NCBI GenBank assembly: GCA_040387195.1
Contig: JAZKEF010000008.1
Location: forward strand, 1-64,000
Origin: UKL13-3 sp040387195
Lineage (GTDB): Bacteria > Bacteroidota > Bacteroidia > UKL13-3
Direction of reading: 5' to 3'
Length of the DNA: 64,000 bases
Part shown: in pieces, positions 53,058 to 63,403 of the stretch
Position numbering within the stretch: position 1 is the first letter of the stretch
Layout: each line of letters opens with the position of its first letter
Program-made: the position numbers and the translations under genes
The notes under the pieces: generated by a model
The model's input: the letters and a program-made list of their open reading frames with translations, nothing else
The model's database searches: none
What the model was told of the DNA's origin: nothing

Positions 53058-53075
53058 ACAAAAATAAGGCAAGAG

Positions 53076-54584
53076 TTAGCGAACAATATCTAAAAAACAA
53101 TCATAGTAACTTTTGCCTTCAAGTTTGGAGGTGAGCCATGCATTGAAGCTGATGTATTCGTAATCACCGGGAATAAACTCTTTCATCTGTACAAACTCAT
53201 TGTGGTCGGAGATAAATGGAACTGACTTCAGATATTTTGCATCAATCAGTATTTTTTCGAGGATACGCACAAAAAGTGATTCGCGTTTGGAGCCTTGCCG
53301 TTTTAATACATCGGCATACTTTCGTTTGATGCGTGAAAGGATATAATGAGCATGTTCAACATCTTTGTTTTCGTAGGCAAACAGGGCTCCGTATAGTTCG
53401 GTATACAGCATCAGCTCCAATCTGAATCCACGCTCATTCAAAATTTTCTTTTCGTTTTGCGCCATAATTTCGTTGTAAATTTTGATGCAGCTCTTATACT
53501 CTTTGCAAGAAAAGTATGCAGCCAACAGGTTAATTCTCAACAAAAAATAAACGCGGATGGACTCGGTATAGGTGGCATATTTTTTATACACCAATACCAT
53601 GCGGCTGCGGGCTTCCGGCAGGCGGTTCGTACATAAATAAAGATCGGTATCTCCCACATAAGGAATAAAATCATAATACGAATGGTCGTCAATTTGCGAT
53701 TGGAATTTTTTGGCATAAAACGTATAGAGGTCCTGATACTTGCTTGCGTTTTTGTAATCCTTGGACCGCAGGGTTGCAACCCCGATTGCATCCAGTAAGT
53801 CCATCAAAAAGGTGATAGGTATTTTGTCGAGTAACCGTTTTTTCTTTAACAGTTTGTAGCTGTTAATCGAGTATGCCTTCATGTTGATATAGTCACGTTT
53901 TTCCCGAAGGGCGCGGCACATAATGTTCACCGTTTTGCAATAGATGCTCAGGTTATCATAATAGAGCTTATCATTGAGCTCATACCGTTCTAAAATCCCG
54001 TTTACCAACTGATCAATATCAGCATCCAGCTGACGGGAGAACAACTCTCTCATTTCGTGAATAAGCAAGGCATAGGCCGCGTTGGCGTTGCTGTTGGTTT
54101 TAGTGTAGGTCAGATTTTTTTCTCTTTTATCCAGCAGCAATTTTACCGAGAATCCTTTTGGAGGAGGTACTGCAATATTATACGAATACAATATCTGAAT
54201 ATGATAGATGGAATCGAGCAATTCATATTGTTCGTCATCCAACGCAAGCTTCTCTGCTTTGATGAGGTAATCCCAGGCATGGTTGTATAGGTTTTTATTG
54301 AATAAATAGGTTGCAACCTCAATCATATTCTGGATCCTGGAGGCATTGTTGCGTTTAATGTTTTCGAGCTGTATAAAATATTCCAGGTGTTTTTTAAGCC
54401 TGTTTTTGGTTTTGCGATAAGCCGATACATTGCTGATACTGCCATTGTTGTTCCGGATCATTGTAAGCACCATCACATCTTCCCGTTGGTTTGCCGGAGT
54501 ATTGTTTTTATTTAAAAAATACTTGAATTCCCGAACCTCTTCTTTGGTGAATGACTGGATGATTTCATCAACGGTATTTTTCAT
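53076..54584 (-). CDS. Large alpha-helical (TPR-like) protein, unknown
   Basis: A 502-residue soluble protein, helical throughout, rich in K, Y and N. The N-terminus MKNTVDEIIQSFTKEEVREF is followed by helix pairs spaced like degenerate TPRs (for example AWDYLIKAEKLALDDEQYELL at about 102-122, and YILSRIKRKYADVLKRQ near 425). No signal peptide, membrane segment or catalytic motif. I know similar proteins of unknown role from Bacteroidota. Its start is back-to-back with the giant T9SS gene 241 bp away, and a 13-bp direct repeat lies in that gap, so coordinated control is possible. Confidence 0.75.
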   Translation of the reverse strand: MKNTVDEIIQSFTKEEVREFKYFLNKNNTPANQREDVMVLTMIRNNNGSISNVSAYRKTKNRLKKHLEYFIQLENIKRNNASRIQNMIEVATYLFNKNLYNHAWDYLIKAEKLALDDEQYELLDSIYHIQILYSYNIAVPPPKGFSVKLLLDKREKNLTYTKTNSNANAAYALLIHEMRELFSRQLDADIDQLVNGILERYELNDKLYYDNLSIYCKTVNIMCRALREKRDYINMKAYSINSYKLLKKKRLLDKIPITFLMDLLDAIGVATLRSKDYKNASKYQDLYTFYAKKFQSQIDDHSYYDFIPYVGDTDLYLCTNRLPEARSRMVLVYKKYATYTESIRVYFLLRINLLAAYFSCKEYKSCIKIYNEIMAQNEKKILNERGFRLELMLYTELYGALFAYENKDVEHAHYILSRIKRKYADVLKRQGSKRESLFVRILEKILIDAKYLKSVPFISDHNEFVQMKEFIPGDYEYISFNAWLTSKLEGKSYYDCFLDIVR

Positions 54585-54585
54585 A

Positions 54586-54695
54586 TGTGTAAGGGATTAT
54601 GTAAAATATAAATGTAATGAATCATTATATTTTATAGCTATTCAGGAGTAATAACTTCAAATTTATAATAAAATAGGGCATTTGTGTAAGGGATT
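54586..54695. promoter_or_regulatory. 13-bp direct repeat in the divergent gap 54585-54825
   Basis: TGTGTAAGGGATT occurs at 54586-54598, touching the start of the minus-strand helical gene, and again at 54683-54695. The second copy is followed by a possible Bacteroidota-type promoter for the giant gene: TTTG near 54698 and an AT-rich TATACTTTC near 54717, only loosely fitting the TTTG/TAnnTTTG consensus. Repeat spacing of 97 nt suits a shared regulator site. Confidence 0.4.
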
Positions 54696-54825
54696 TTTTT
54701 GACAAAATTTGTAGTTATACTTTCATCGAAAAGGTAAACTTTGGAATTCGATCAAATCGATTTGAATAGTACAGGAACGAAGATTCCTCGAAAACACTCC
54801 CATATTTTAATTTAAAAATGATGTT

Positions 54826-57800
54826 ATGAAAAAGAGTTTTTTGACCATGAAGAAAATTTACAGAATAATGCTTGTAATGGGAATACTTTTTCTGTTTGGC
54901 AATAATAGCTCGGCACAAGTTTCCATTACTGCAAGTGCAGCTACTACCGGCCCTACTGCTTATACCGACCTTAGTTCTGCCTTTGCAGCAATTAATGCAG
55001 GAACACACCAAGGGGATATTATAGTGAGTATCAGTTCCAGTTTTGTTGATCCGGCCATTTCAACCTTAAATAGTAGCGGTGCGGGTTCGGCCCTTTATAC
55101 AACAGTTTTAGTAAGACCGGTAGCTGATGGTATTATTGTAGGGTGTTCTACACCACAAGGGAGGGGAATGATTGAATTAAATGGAGCCGATAGTGTAACA
55201 ATTGACGGAGATAATCCTTTCAGTGCGGGGACTAACCGCAACCTTACACTTACCAATGCCGCAGCTTCTACGATTACATATACTTCTGTTGTAAGGATTG
55301 CAACAGCAGCGGCAACTTCTTACGCAGAAGCAAATGGGGTAGTGATTAAAAACATTAACATTAATGGAAGTGCAACTGGACGGAACATGGCAGGGGTAAC
55401 ATCCACAACAGGTTCAGAAAATACTACGTTTGGAATTTTGGTGGGTCCAAACGGTGGGGCAACCATTACAGCCGTATCCAGTGTAACGGCCGGAGCGGCA
55501 GCGAGTACAACTGTAAACAATTTCACGGTTAACAACTGTGTAATTAACAGTTGTGCACGCGGTGTTGCTTTTTTGGGAAGCAGTGCTGCTTCATCATCAG
55601 GTGTGGTTGTCACAAACAATATAATCGGTGATCAATCGGTTACGTTAACGGGAGCATCTCCTTTTACAAGCCCAACATCTACCGTATATACCAAGGGGAT
55701 TGTTCTGCAAGGAGTGAATGCTCTCACTGTGAGTAACAATGTTATTAAGAATATGGTGTCATATGTGGCAACCCCAATGAGTGGTATTGAACTCACAGCA
55801 AACATTGGAACGGGAACCCTTTTAATAGATAATAATACAATCACAGGAGTTGTTCAGAATACAACCACATCAAATGCTCCGCGGGGTATCTATCTGTTGA
55901 ATGCAGCAGGTGCATATACTATCAGCAACAATACCATCAGCCATATAGAGGGGAATCAACCTTCATCAAGCCAGCAACCCACGGGAATACATGTGGTAAC
56001 CGCAGCCTCTTCTGCCATTATTGAACGAAACACTGTAAAAAAGGTTTACAACCGGAATACTTCAAGCTGGGGAGTAAACGGAATTTTGCTGGCCGGTGGA
56101 GGGAATATTTCGCTTAGAAATAATACAGTAGCAGATATCCTGCAGGACATGTCGACATCAGGAAGTTTTGGTACCACTTACTCCGTTTTCGGAATAAAAA
56201 TAAGTTCGGGTACAGGCCATAAGGTTTACCACAACTCGGTGCATCTTACAGGAACTACATTGGGATTAACCACCGCCACATCACAGTCAACCTTTGCGTT
56301 TTGCCTTACCAGTACAACATTAACCGGGTGCGATGTACGGAATAATATTTTCTCGAATATGATTACGGGAGGAAGTACAAGCGTTGCGCACACTTCCATC
56401 TTTCTACCCTCGGGTGCTACGGCAGCCATGAATCTTATCTTAAACAATAACGCGTATTTCTGCGGCACCAATGATAGCATGCAGGGAATTGCCCAGGTTG
56501 GAGGTACAGCCGGAACAGGGTTTTACAAACACGCATTTTTCAATGCATCAAGCATTACACCCACAACAAATTTAAGAGCATATACCCGTTTATTAAATGC
56601 AGCAGGAAACAATGATAGTGCATCGATGGCATTTAAAACCACTGCACCATTCGTATCCTCAACAAATTTACACATCCCGGCAGGTACGCTTACCCCACTT
56701 GAATCAACCGGAGCTACAACTACGGTTCTGTCGGATATGGACGGAGATGCAAGGCCCGGTCCGTTTGGATCATTAAACGGAGGAGGAACAGCTCCAGATA
56801 TTGGATCTGATGAAGGAGATTTTGTTCCGGTAAATATTGTTGTTGACTCCTCAAATGTTGACCAGATTATCGCTGATGTGTTGCCTGGAACAATGAACCA
56901 AGCGGTATTAAGAATCAGGGTGCATACTTCTGGGTATTTAAACCCTCTTACATTAACCGCTCTTAAATTAACTACAGCCGGAAGTACAAACGCTACAGAT
57001 ATTGACAACGCCCGTGTTTTTTATACAGGGTCTAGTTCTACATTCAGTGCAGCAACACCTTTTGGCTCCACCATCACGTCCCCAGCCGGTACATTTTACG
57101 TTACCGGAAGTCAGGTATTGAACAACGGAGTAAGTTACTTTTGGCTTACGTATGATGTAAAGGCATCTGCTGGTTTGCTTAATGTGCTGGACGGCCGACT
57201 GGATAGTTTAGTTATTTCAACTGTTAAATATGCTCCGCTAAATGGTAACCCTACGGGAAATATTACCATTACCAGCCCGATGAGTTATCTAAGCTCAACC
57301 GTTACCCAGAATGCTATCAGCAATGTAGGTCAGGGTTCTATACATAACCAGATCGTGGGCATCCTGGTTACAACATCAGTAACCGGTACACCCATTAACG
57401 TGACCAATTTTGATTTGAATGCAATGGGCACAACGGATACTTCCAATATCAGGAATGTTAAATTGTGGTATACTGGAAACACAGCCACTTTTGCAACTAC
57501 AAATCAATTTGGTGTTACCTATTCCTACTTACCGGGTTCAACTAATTTTTCCTTTACAGGTACACAGGCACTAAACAACGGAATAAACTATTTCTGGCTC
57601 ACGTATGATATCAGTGGAACGGCAACCTTAGGAAATGTTGTTGATGCACAGTGTTTATCGGTTACCGTTGATGGCAACCCACAATTACCCACCGTTACTT
57701 CCCCTGCGGGAAGCAGGCAAATCAGACAGGAATATTGCGCCCCAACATATACTTATTCATGTTCAAACGGAGACTTTGTAAACAACTTTAGTACCACAGG

Positions 57801-60800
57801 AGCCATTACGAATGTGTCATACCTTGCTTCGGGATGCAACAACACGGGTAATAGTTATAACTACTATCAATCACAAACCATTGCGGTTAACAAATCGGGC
57901 TCATTCGTGATCCATTATCAAGGGTCGGGGGCGTATGCAGAGGGGTTTAAAATTTGGATTGATTACAATCAGGATGGTGTGTTTGATGCAAGTGAGGTAG
58001 TGGCAAGTGCAGCGGCTTCTCTACTTATGAATCACTCTACAGTTACCATTCCATGTACGGCACTTACAGGAGTTACACGATTGAGGATACGGGATGTTTA
58101 CAATAATATGCCGGGAACTGCCTGCAGTGTGGAAGCATATGGTGAGGCGGAAGATTTTGATATCGATATCAGGGATTATGCGGTTCACCATGAATCATCA
58201 ACTGCCATTCAAAAAACAGGCTTGGTTGCACCGGGAAATTCGGACAAACCTGTTCTTCGAATACCTGTGGTTGCTAGGGGGTGTGGAGCCGCAATCGCTA
58301 CTACATTTGTATTTAATACAGCATCAAGCACAAATGCTACAACGGATCTTACAATGGCCAAGCTTTACGTTACAGGAAATTCGGCTGTATTTAATACTTC
58401 TAAACTTATAGGTACAGTTGGTTCTCCCAATGGATCAATTGTATTTACCGTTAGTGATACATTACTGAATAATGATACCACCAATTATTGGTTGGCTTAT
58501 GATGTAAGCGGATTGGCAACCATCAACAATGTGATTGATGCACGTTTGGATAGTTTTGAACTATTGGGATCCTACCGTATTCCAACAATAGGAAACCCTG
58601 CCGGCAACCTTGTTATTAATCTTCCGATGACGTATGTAAATACAGTGGTTACTCAGGATGTAGTTAGTAAAGTTGCTCAGGGTAGTTCCCATAATCAGGT
58701 GATGAAAGTACAGGTGGTTACTTCGGTAAGTGGTGCACCTGTGAACCTTACACAACTTGCATTTAATGCCAACGGTACAACCGATACTTCCAATATCAGA
58801 AATATTAAAGTATGGTATACAGGAAGTGTAAACAGCTTTGGTACAGCATCCCAATATGGAAGCACACTTGCAACATTACCGGGTTCAATGAGTTTCTCTA
58901 TCAATGGAGATCAGGCATTGAACAATGGGGCAAATTACTTCTGGCTCACGTATGATGTGGCTGCAACAGCAGCTATCGGAAATGTGATAGATGGTGAATG
59001 TGCTTCGTTAATTATTGGTGGTGTAACCCAAACGCTCTCCACCGGGGCAACCACAGGAACCCGTGCAATTCGTTACCTGTATTGTACTCCGGCCCAAACA
59101 GGCGGTGCTCTGATAAAAAATGTTACGTTTAATACGCTTCATAATACGCCTGTTACTCCGGCAGCTCCTTTTTACAAAGTATTTGCAGCTGCCGACTCAA
59201 CAACCACAATGGTGTCCACAAGCCAAACATACAATCTTTCGGTTACCACAACTACCAATGCAAGCATCTCTGTTTGGATAGATTTAAATGATGATGGTTT
59301 GTTTACACCAACAGAATGGAATCAGGTTGCATCCACAAGCACCGCAAATGTTGCATCTGTTATTCCTATTACGATTCCTTGCAACACAACATCAGGCGAA
59401 ATAAGGATGAGGATTCGTTCGCGCACTGCCACACTTGCGAATGGTGGCGGAGATGCATGTACGGCTTTTGCAGGAGGCGAAACACAAGACTATACTCTAA
59501 CGGTAACAGGTACTCCGGTTAGCTACCTGGCGAGTACCGCAATGCAGGTAACCGGTTTTGTAACTCCGGGTGCTAGCGATAACGCAGTACTCAGAATTCC
59601 GGTGCGTGTAAACGGATGCGGATTGGGGTTACTTACCGCTATTAATGTGAATACGGCAGGATCTACCAATGCAACGAATATTGCTTCAGCAAAACTGTTT
59701 ATGACCGGAAACTCCACGGTGTTTAGCACAGCAAAACAGATTGGAAGCACTGTGTTTGCACCGAGCGGATCCTTTAATTTTATTGTATCAGATACGTTGT
59801 TGAATAATGACACTACAAACCTGTGGCTTGCTTATGATGTGAATCCGGGTGCACCATTGGGTAATGTGCTGGATGCAAGATTAGACAGCATGGAAATTAA
59901 TGGAGTGTTCCGCACGCCTTTGGTAGGAGCCCCGTCAGGAAGTTTACTGATTAATGCACCAATGACCTATGTAAGTTCAACAGTAACACAAAGCACAACG
60001 GCAAAAATCGGACAAGGAACAACACACAATCATATTCTGGGAATTCAGGTTGTAACTTCTGCAACAGGTTCTGTTGTTGATCTTACTCAGCTACAGTTTG
60101 CAACTACGGGAACCACCGATACGTCCAATATCAGAAACATCAAGGTTTGGTATACCGGATCAAGCAGCTTATTTGCAACAACGATACAAGTGGGTAGCAC
60201 CTTGCCGTATTTGCCGGGCTCAACTATGTTTAATATTACCGGAACACAACCGTTGGTAAATGGCAATAATTATTTCTGGCTCACCTACGATATTAATGCG
60301 GCATCAACGATTGGTAATTTTGTGGATGCAGAATGTTTATCTGTTGTGGTAGCCGGAATACCGCAAACACCAAGCGTTACAGCACCTGCGGGAAGTCAAC
60401 AGATTCGTGTGAACTATTGCGTACCACCGTATACAACAGGATGTGCGGATGGTGATTATGTAAATAACTTCGCAACGGTGGGCGGGGTAACCAATATCTC
60501 CAACATGTTATCGGGTTGTAATCCGAATACCAACAGCTTTATTTATTATCCATCGCATACACTCACGATATATAAAGGAAATACATTTACTGTAAACTAC
60601 CGAGGGTCGGGGAATTGGCCTGAGGGACATAAAATCTGGATAGATTTTGACCAGGATGGTATTTTTACAACCAATGAAGAAGTAGCGTTTAATGCTCCAT
60701 CAACGGCAGCTCAAACAGCAACGATTGTGATACCAATGACTGCATTGGAAGGAACAACCAGGTTGCGCATCCGAAACGTGTACAATGCCCAGCCTGCATC

Positions 60801-62235
60801 ATCCTGCTCAAGCGAAACCTGGGGTGAAACGGAGGACTACTCGGTTGTTATCCTGCCTGCTCCACCGCCAACAACATATACCTGGAATAAAACGGCTCCC
60901 GATAGTATTCACCTTGCTGCAAACTGGACTCCGGCAAGAACATTTCCGAATCAGAATGATATTCTCAGATTCAATAGTGGAGGTAATGTTACTGTTCTAA
61001 ATATTAACAATACAACAGCGGGACAGGTTATCGTAGATAATAACACTACAGTTAATTTAGGGGCAAGCGCTGCTACTGTATTGATGGTGCAAGATTCACT
61101 TAAACTGATTTCGGGCAAACTTGTTGGCGGAAATAATGTGACCATTGCACTCGGAAAAGATACGCTTTCAACAGGAGTACTAACAGGAACGGGAAGCATT
61201 CATGGTGCATTCAGACGCTGGATCAGCAATACAACCCCGGCCTCTTATGTTTTTCCTTTGATTGAAACGGCAGCAAGCAGAAATGCAATGATTGAATACA
61301 CTACAATCCCGGTAACCGGTGGAACATTAACAGCAACATTTGTTTCCGGCCCAACCTCAAATGGTGGGCTACCTTTAACCCAATCAGGTATCACAGTAAA
61401 TAAAATAGCACCATCAGGGTATTGGACATTTACGGCTTCAAACGGACTTGGAGGAGGATTGTATACAGCTGCAATAACAGCTTCAAACTTTGCGGGAGTT
61501 GCTAATCATGCTACCCTTGTATTGGTAAAGCGGAATAATAACCTGTTGCCCTGGAGTATTCCGGGAACACATGTCACCACCATTGGATCTAATACGATTC
61601 CCGTTCTTTCACGAACTGGGTTGGGTGATTTTGGTGACTTCGGTGTAGGTGGAGATAGTTCATTGAATCCGCTACCGATAAACTTAATAAGCTTTAATGG
61701 CTATGAACAATTGGGTGATGTTATGCTAAACTGGATAACAGCAAATGAGCAAGATAACAAAGGGTTCATTATCGAAAGAAAAAGTGATGGAGAAGAATGG
61801 AAAGAAATAGGATGGGTAGATGCGATGGGATCTGTAAATATGGGTGCGAAGTATCAGTATATAGATTATACACCCTTTACGGAACATTCAACTAAGCTGT
61901 ATTATCGTTTGCAACAGGTTGACTTGAATGGGGATATTACGTATTCAAAAACAATAACCATCTCTTCGGAAAAAACGGAACAGGTCTCCATTTTGCCGTA
62001 TCCAAATCCATTTACCAAAGAGTTGAGTTTAGCTGTGCAAACGGATGCAGATTGTATGATGCAAACAGAAATTTTCGATTTCAATGGTAAGATGATTTGG
62101 AAAAAGGAGACGGCTATTCTAAAAGGATTGAACACGCTGAACATGACAGAAACGCTGGATGTAAAACCTGGAGTATATGTTGTTAAAGTGTCGTTTGGTG
62201 ATCATTTGTTCAACCTCAAACTAACCAAACTGTAA
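54826..62235 (+). CDS. Giant T9SS surface protein: beta-helix, BNR-associated and GEVED repeats
   Basis: A 2469-residue exported protein. Signal peptide ends near residue 31 (SSAQ). Residues about 32-640 form a right-handed parallel beta helix (NN.I.... repeats such as VVTNNIIG, VSNNVIKN, ISNNTISH) ending in the DMDGDARPG/PDIGSDE motif. Then follow three copies of a super-repeat, each of two BNR-associated N-type modules (GSTNATDIxNAxxxYTG and GTTDTSNIRNIKVWYTG, each ending YFWLTYDV) and one GEVED domain (KIWIDYNQDGVF, then YGEAEDF). After a beta-solenoid-like stretch (about 2010-2260) comes the linker LPINLISFNGYEQ and a T9SS type A sorting domain (LPYPNPFTKELSL to the end). Likely an adhesin or glycan-binding surface protein; no catalytic motif seen. 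Transcribed alone; Rieske gene follows 20 nt later. Confidence 0.93.
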   Translation: MKKSFLTMKKIYRIMLVMGILFLFGNNSSAQVSITASAATTGPTAYTDLSSAFAAINAGTHQGDIIVSISSSFVDPAISTLNSSGAGSALYTTVLVRPVADGIIVGCSTPQGRGMIELNGADSVTIDGDNPFSAGTNRNLTLTNAAASTITYTSVVRIATAAATSYAEANGVVIKNININGSATGRNMAGVTSTTGSENTTFGILVGPNGGATITAVSSVTAGAAASTTVNNFTVNNCVINSCARGVAFLGSSAASSSGVVVTNNIIGDQSVTLTGASPFTSPTSTVYTKGIVLQGVNALTVSNNVIKNMVSYVATPMSGIELTANIGTGTLLIDNNTITGVVQNTTTSNAPRGIYLLNAAGAYTISNNTISHIEGNQPSSSQQPTGIHVVTAASSAIIERNTVKKVYNRNTSSWGVNGILLAGGGNISLRNNTVADILQDMSTSGSFGTTYSVFGIKISSGTGHKVYHNSVHLTGTTLGLTTATSQSTFAFCLTSTTLTGCDVRNNIFSNMITGGSTSVAHTSIFLPSGATAAMNLILNNNAYFCGTNDSMQGIAQVGGTAGTGFYKHAFFNASSITPTTNLRAYTRLLNAAGNNDSASMAFKTTAPFVSSTNLHIPAGTLTPLESTGATTTVLSDMDGDARPGPFGSLNGGGTAPDIGSDEGDFVPVNIVVDSSNVDQIIADVLPGTMNQAVLRIRVHTSGYLNPLTLTALKLTTAGSTNATDIDNARVFYTGSSSTFSAATPFGSTITSPAGTFYVTGSQVLNNGVSYFWLTYDVKASAGLLNVLDGRLDSLVISTVKYAPLNGNPTGNITITSPMSYLSSTVTQNAISNVGQGSIHNQIVGILVTTSVTGTPINVTNFDLNAMGTTDTSNIRNVKLWYTGNTATFATTNQFGVTYSYLPGSTNFSFTGTQALNNGINYFWLTYDISGTATLGNVVDAQCLSVTVDGNPQLPTVTSPAGSRQIRQEYCAPTYTYSCSNGDFVNNFSTTGAITNVSYLASGCNNTGNSYNYYQSQTIAVNKSGSFVIHYQGSGAYAEGFKIWIDYNQDGVFDASEVVASAAASLLMNHSTVTIPCTALTGVTRLRIRDVYNNMPGTACSVEAYGEAEDFDIDIRDYAVHHESSTAIQKTGLVAPGNSDKPVLRIPVVARGCGAAIATTFVFNTASSTNATTDLTMAKLYVTGNSAVFNTSKLIGTVGSPNGSIVFTVSDTLLNNDTTNYWLAYDVSGLATINNVIDARLDSFELLGSYRIPTIGNPAGNLVINLPMTYVNTVVTQDVVSKVAQGSSHNQVMKVQVVTSVSGAPVNLTQLAFNANGTTDTSNIRNIKVWYTGSVNSFGTASQYGSTLATLPGSMSFSINGDQALNNGANYFWLTYDVAATAAIGNVIDGECASLIIGGVTQTLSTGATTGTRAIRYLYCTPAQTGGALIKNVTFNTLHNTPVTPAAPFYKVFAAADSTTTMVSTSQTYNLSVTTTTNASISVWIDLNDDGLFTPTEWNQVASTSTANVASVIPITIPCNTTSGEIRMRIRSRTATLANGGGDACTAFAGGETQDYTLTVTGTPVSYLASTAMQVTGFVTPGASDNAVLRIPVRVNGCGLGLLTAINVNTAGSTNATNIASAKLFMTGNSTVFSTAKQIGSTVFAPSGSFNFIVSDTLLNNDTTNLWLAYDVNPGAPLGNVLDARLDSMEINGVFRTPLVGAPSGSLLINAPMTYVSSTVTQSTTAKIGQGTTHNHILGIQVVTSATGSVVDLTQLQFATTGTTDTSNIRNIKVWYTGSSSLFATTIQVGSTLPYLPGSTMFNITGTQPLVNGNNYFWLTYDINAASTIGNFVDAECLSVVVAGIPQTPSVTAPAGSQQIRVNYCVPPYTTGCADGDYVNNFATVGGVTNISNMLSGCNPNTNSFIYYPSHTLTIYKGNTFTVNYRGSGNWPEGHKIWIDFDQDGIFTTNEEVAFNAPSTAAQTATIVIPMTALEGTTRLRIRNVYNAQPASSCSSETWGETEDYSVVILPAPPPTTYTWNKTAPDSIHLAANWTPARTFPNQNDILRFNSGGNVTVLNINNTTAGQVIVDNNTTVNLGASAATVLMVQDSLKLISGKLVGGNNVTIALGKDTLSTGVLTGTGSIHGAFRRWISNTTPASYVFPLIETAASRNAMIEYTTIPVTGGTLTATFVSGPTSNGGLPLTQSGITVNKIAPSGYWTFTASNGLGGGLYTAAITASNFAGVANHATLVLVKRNNNLLPWSIPGTHVTTIGSNTIPVLSRTGLGDFGDFGVGGDSSLNPLPINLISFNGYEQLGDVMLNWITANEQDNKGFIIERKSDGEEWKEIGWVDAMGSVNMGAKYQYIDYTPFTEHSTKLYYRLQQVDLNGDITYSKTITISSEKTEQVSILPYPNPFTKELSLAVQTDADCMMQTEIFDFNGKMIWKKETAILKGLNTLNMTETLDVKPGVYVVKVSFGDHLFNLKLTKL
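56830..60855 (+). repeat. Three-fold intragenic super-repeat, about 1.34 kb each
   Basis: Units run roughly 56830-58175, 58185-59515 and 59520-60855. Each codes for two BNR-associated-like modules and one GEVED domain. DNA matches are obvious in the segment coding for TTDTSNIRN (57430, 58780, 60118) and for NYFWLTYD (57590, 58935, 60270). The second GEVED is the most divergent. Confidence 0.85.
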
Positions 62236-62255
62236 GTTGGGAATATACCGGAGGA

Positions 62256-63341
62256 ATGAAAGCATTACATATTGAAAAGGATATTACAGAAGCAGCTACG
62301 CTGCCAGCAGTATTTTATAAGGACAACGAATGGTTTGAGCTGAGCAAAGAAAAAGTGTTTGCAAGAAGTTGGCAGCTGGTTGAAGCCGGAGAACAGTTAC
62401 AACAGAACGAAAGTGCATTTCCTTTCTGGTTATTGCCCGGATTTTTACATGAGCCGCTGGTGCTGGTACGAAATAGTTCGGGCATATTGAATTGCTTTAG
62501 CAACGTATGCACACACAGGGGAAACTTGTTGGTTCAGCATCCTGGCAAGTACAAAAAGTTTTTATGTGACTACCATGGACGCAAGTTTTCTATTGATGGA
62601 AGATTTGAGTCTATGCCTGAGTTTACTGAAGCGAAGAACTTTCCACGAGCATGCGAACATTTGCACCAACTTGACGTGAGACAATGGCACCAGTTTCCTT
62701 TTGTATCATTGAACAACGCATTTGACTTTGCAGAGGTTGCAGAAGTAATGAACCGATATGTTGGTTTTTTACCTATTGAACAGTTTCGTTATGCATCCGA
62801 ATATACCAAGGAGTATCTGGTGAACGCTCATTGGGCACTTTATTGCGATAATTACCTCGAAGGTTTTCATATACCCTTTGTACACCCGGATTTAAATAAG
62901 GTGTTGGATTACAAAAGCTATAAAACCGAATTATTTGATCATTGCAATTTACAGATAGGTGTTGGCAATAGCGGTTCGGATTGTTTTAACTTACCGCAAG
63001 GTCATATCCATTACGGACAACAAATTTCAGCATATTATTTCTGGATATTCCCCAATATGATGTTCAATTTTTACCCATGGGGATTGAGTGTTAATATTGT
63101 GAAACCAATGTCGCCTAAACAAAGCAAAGTTATGTTTTATACCTACGTATATGACGAAGCCAAATTTGATAAAGGCGCGGCAAGCATGATTGATAAGGTT
63201 GAGCGCGAGGATGAGTTTGTGGTCGAAAATGTGCAGCAGGGAATCAACTCACGCTTTTATGAAGCGGGTAGATTTTCACCTACAAGGGAAAAGGGAGTTC
63301 ATCATTTTCATTCACTGATAAGTAAATATTTGCTTTCCTAA
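62256..63341 (+). CDS. Rieske non-heme iron oxygenase, alpha-subunit type
   Basis: A 361-residue oxygenase. The Rieske [2Fe-2S] ligands are C85-x-H87 (NVCTHRG) and C104-x2-H107 (CDYHGRKF). The mononuclear iron site has H205 and H210 in DNYLEGFHIPFVHPDL, with a carboxylate in DEFVVENVQQG near residue 325 and the closing GVHHFHSLISKYL. It resembles choline monooxygenase- and ring-hydroxylating dioxygenase alpha subunits, but substrate is not deducible; no ferredoxin or reductase gene is adjacent. The start is 20 nt after the giant gene stop. Confidence 0.92.
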   Translation: MKALHIEKDITEAATLPAVFYKDNEWFELSKEKVFARSWQLVEAGEQLQQNESAFPFWLLPGFLHEPLVLVRNSSGILNCFSNVCTHRGNLLVQHPGKYKKFLCDYHGRKFSIDGRFESMPEFTEAKNFPRACEHLHQLDVRQWHQFPFVSLNNAFDFAEVAEVMNRYVGFLPIEQFRYASEYTKEYLVNAHWALYCDNYLEGFHIPFVHPDLNKVLDYKSYKTELFDHCNLQIGVGNSGSDCFNLPQGHIHYGQQISAYYFWIFPNMMFNFYPWGLSVNIVKPMSPKQSKVMFYTYVYDEAKFDKGAASMIDKVEREDEFVVENVQQGINSRFYEAGRFSPTREKGVHHFHSLISKYLLS

Positions 63342-63354
63342 GTTCAGCAAAAAA

Positions 63355-63403
63355 TTGGGGTAAAGCTGTCTGACGCTCTATGCGTCTGACAGCTTTACCC
63401 CAA
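63355..63403 (-). terminator. Long-stem intrinsic terminator overlapping the isochorismate synthase 3' end
   Basis: Arms 63355-63376 and 63382-63403 pair over 22 bp with one mismatch and a 5-nt loop that contains the stop codon (complement of 63378-63380). In the minus direction the stem is followed by TTTTTT (complement of 63349-63354). The right arm encodes the last seven codons. Confidence 0.9.
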
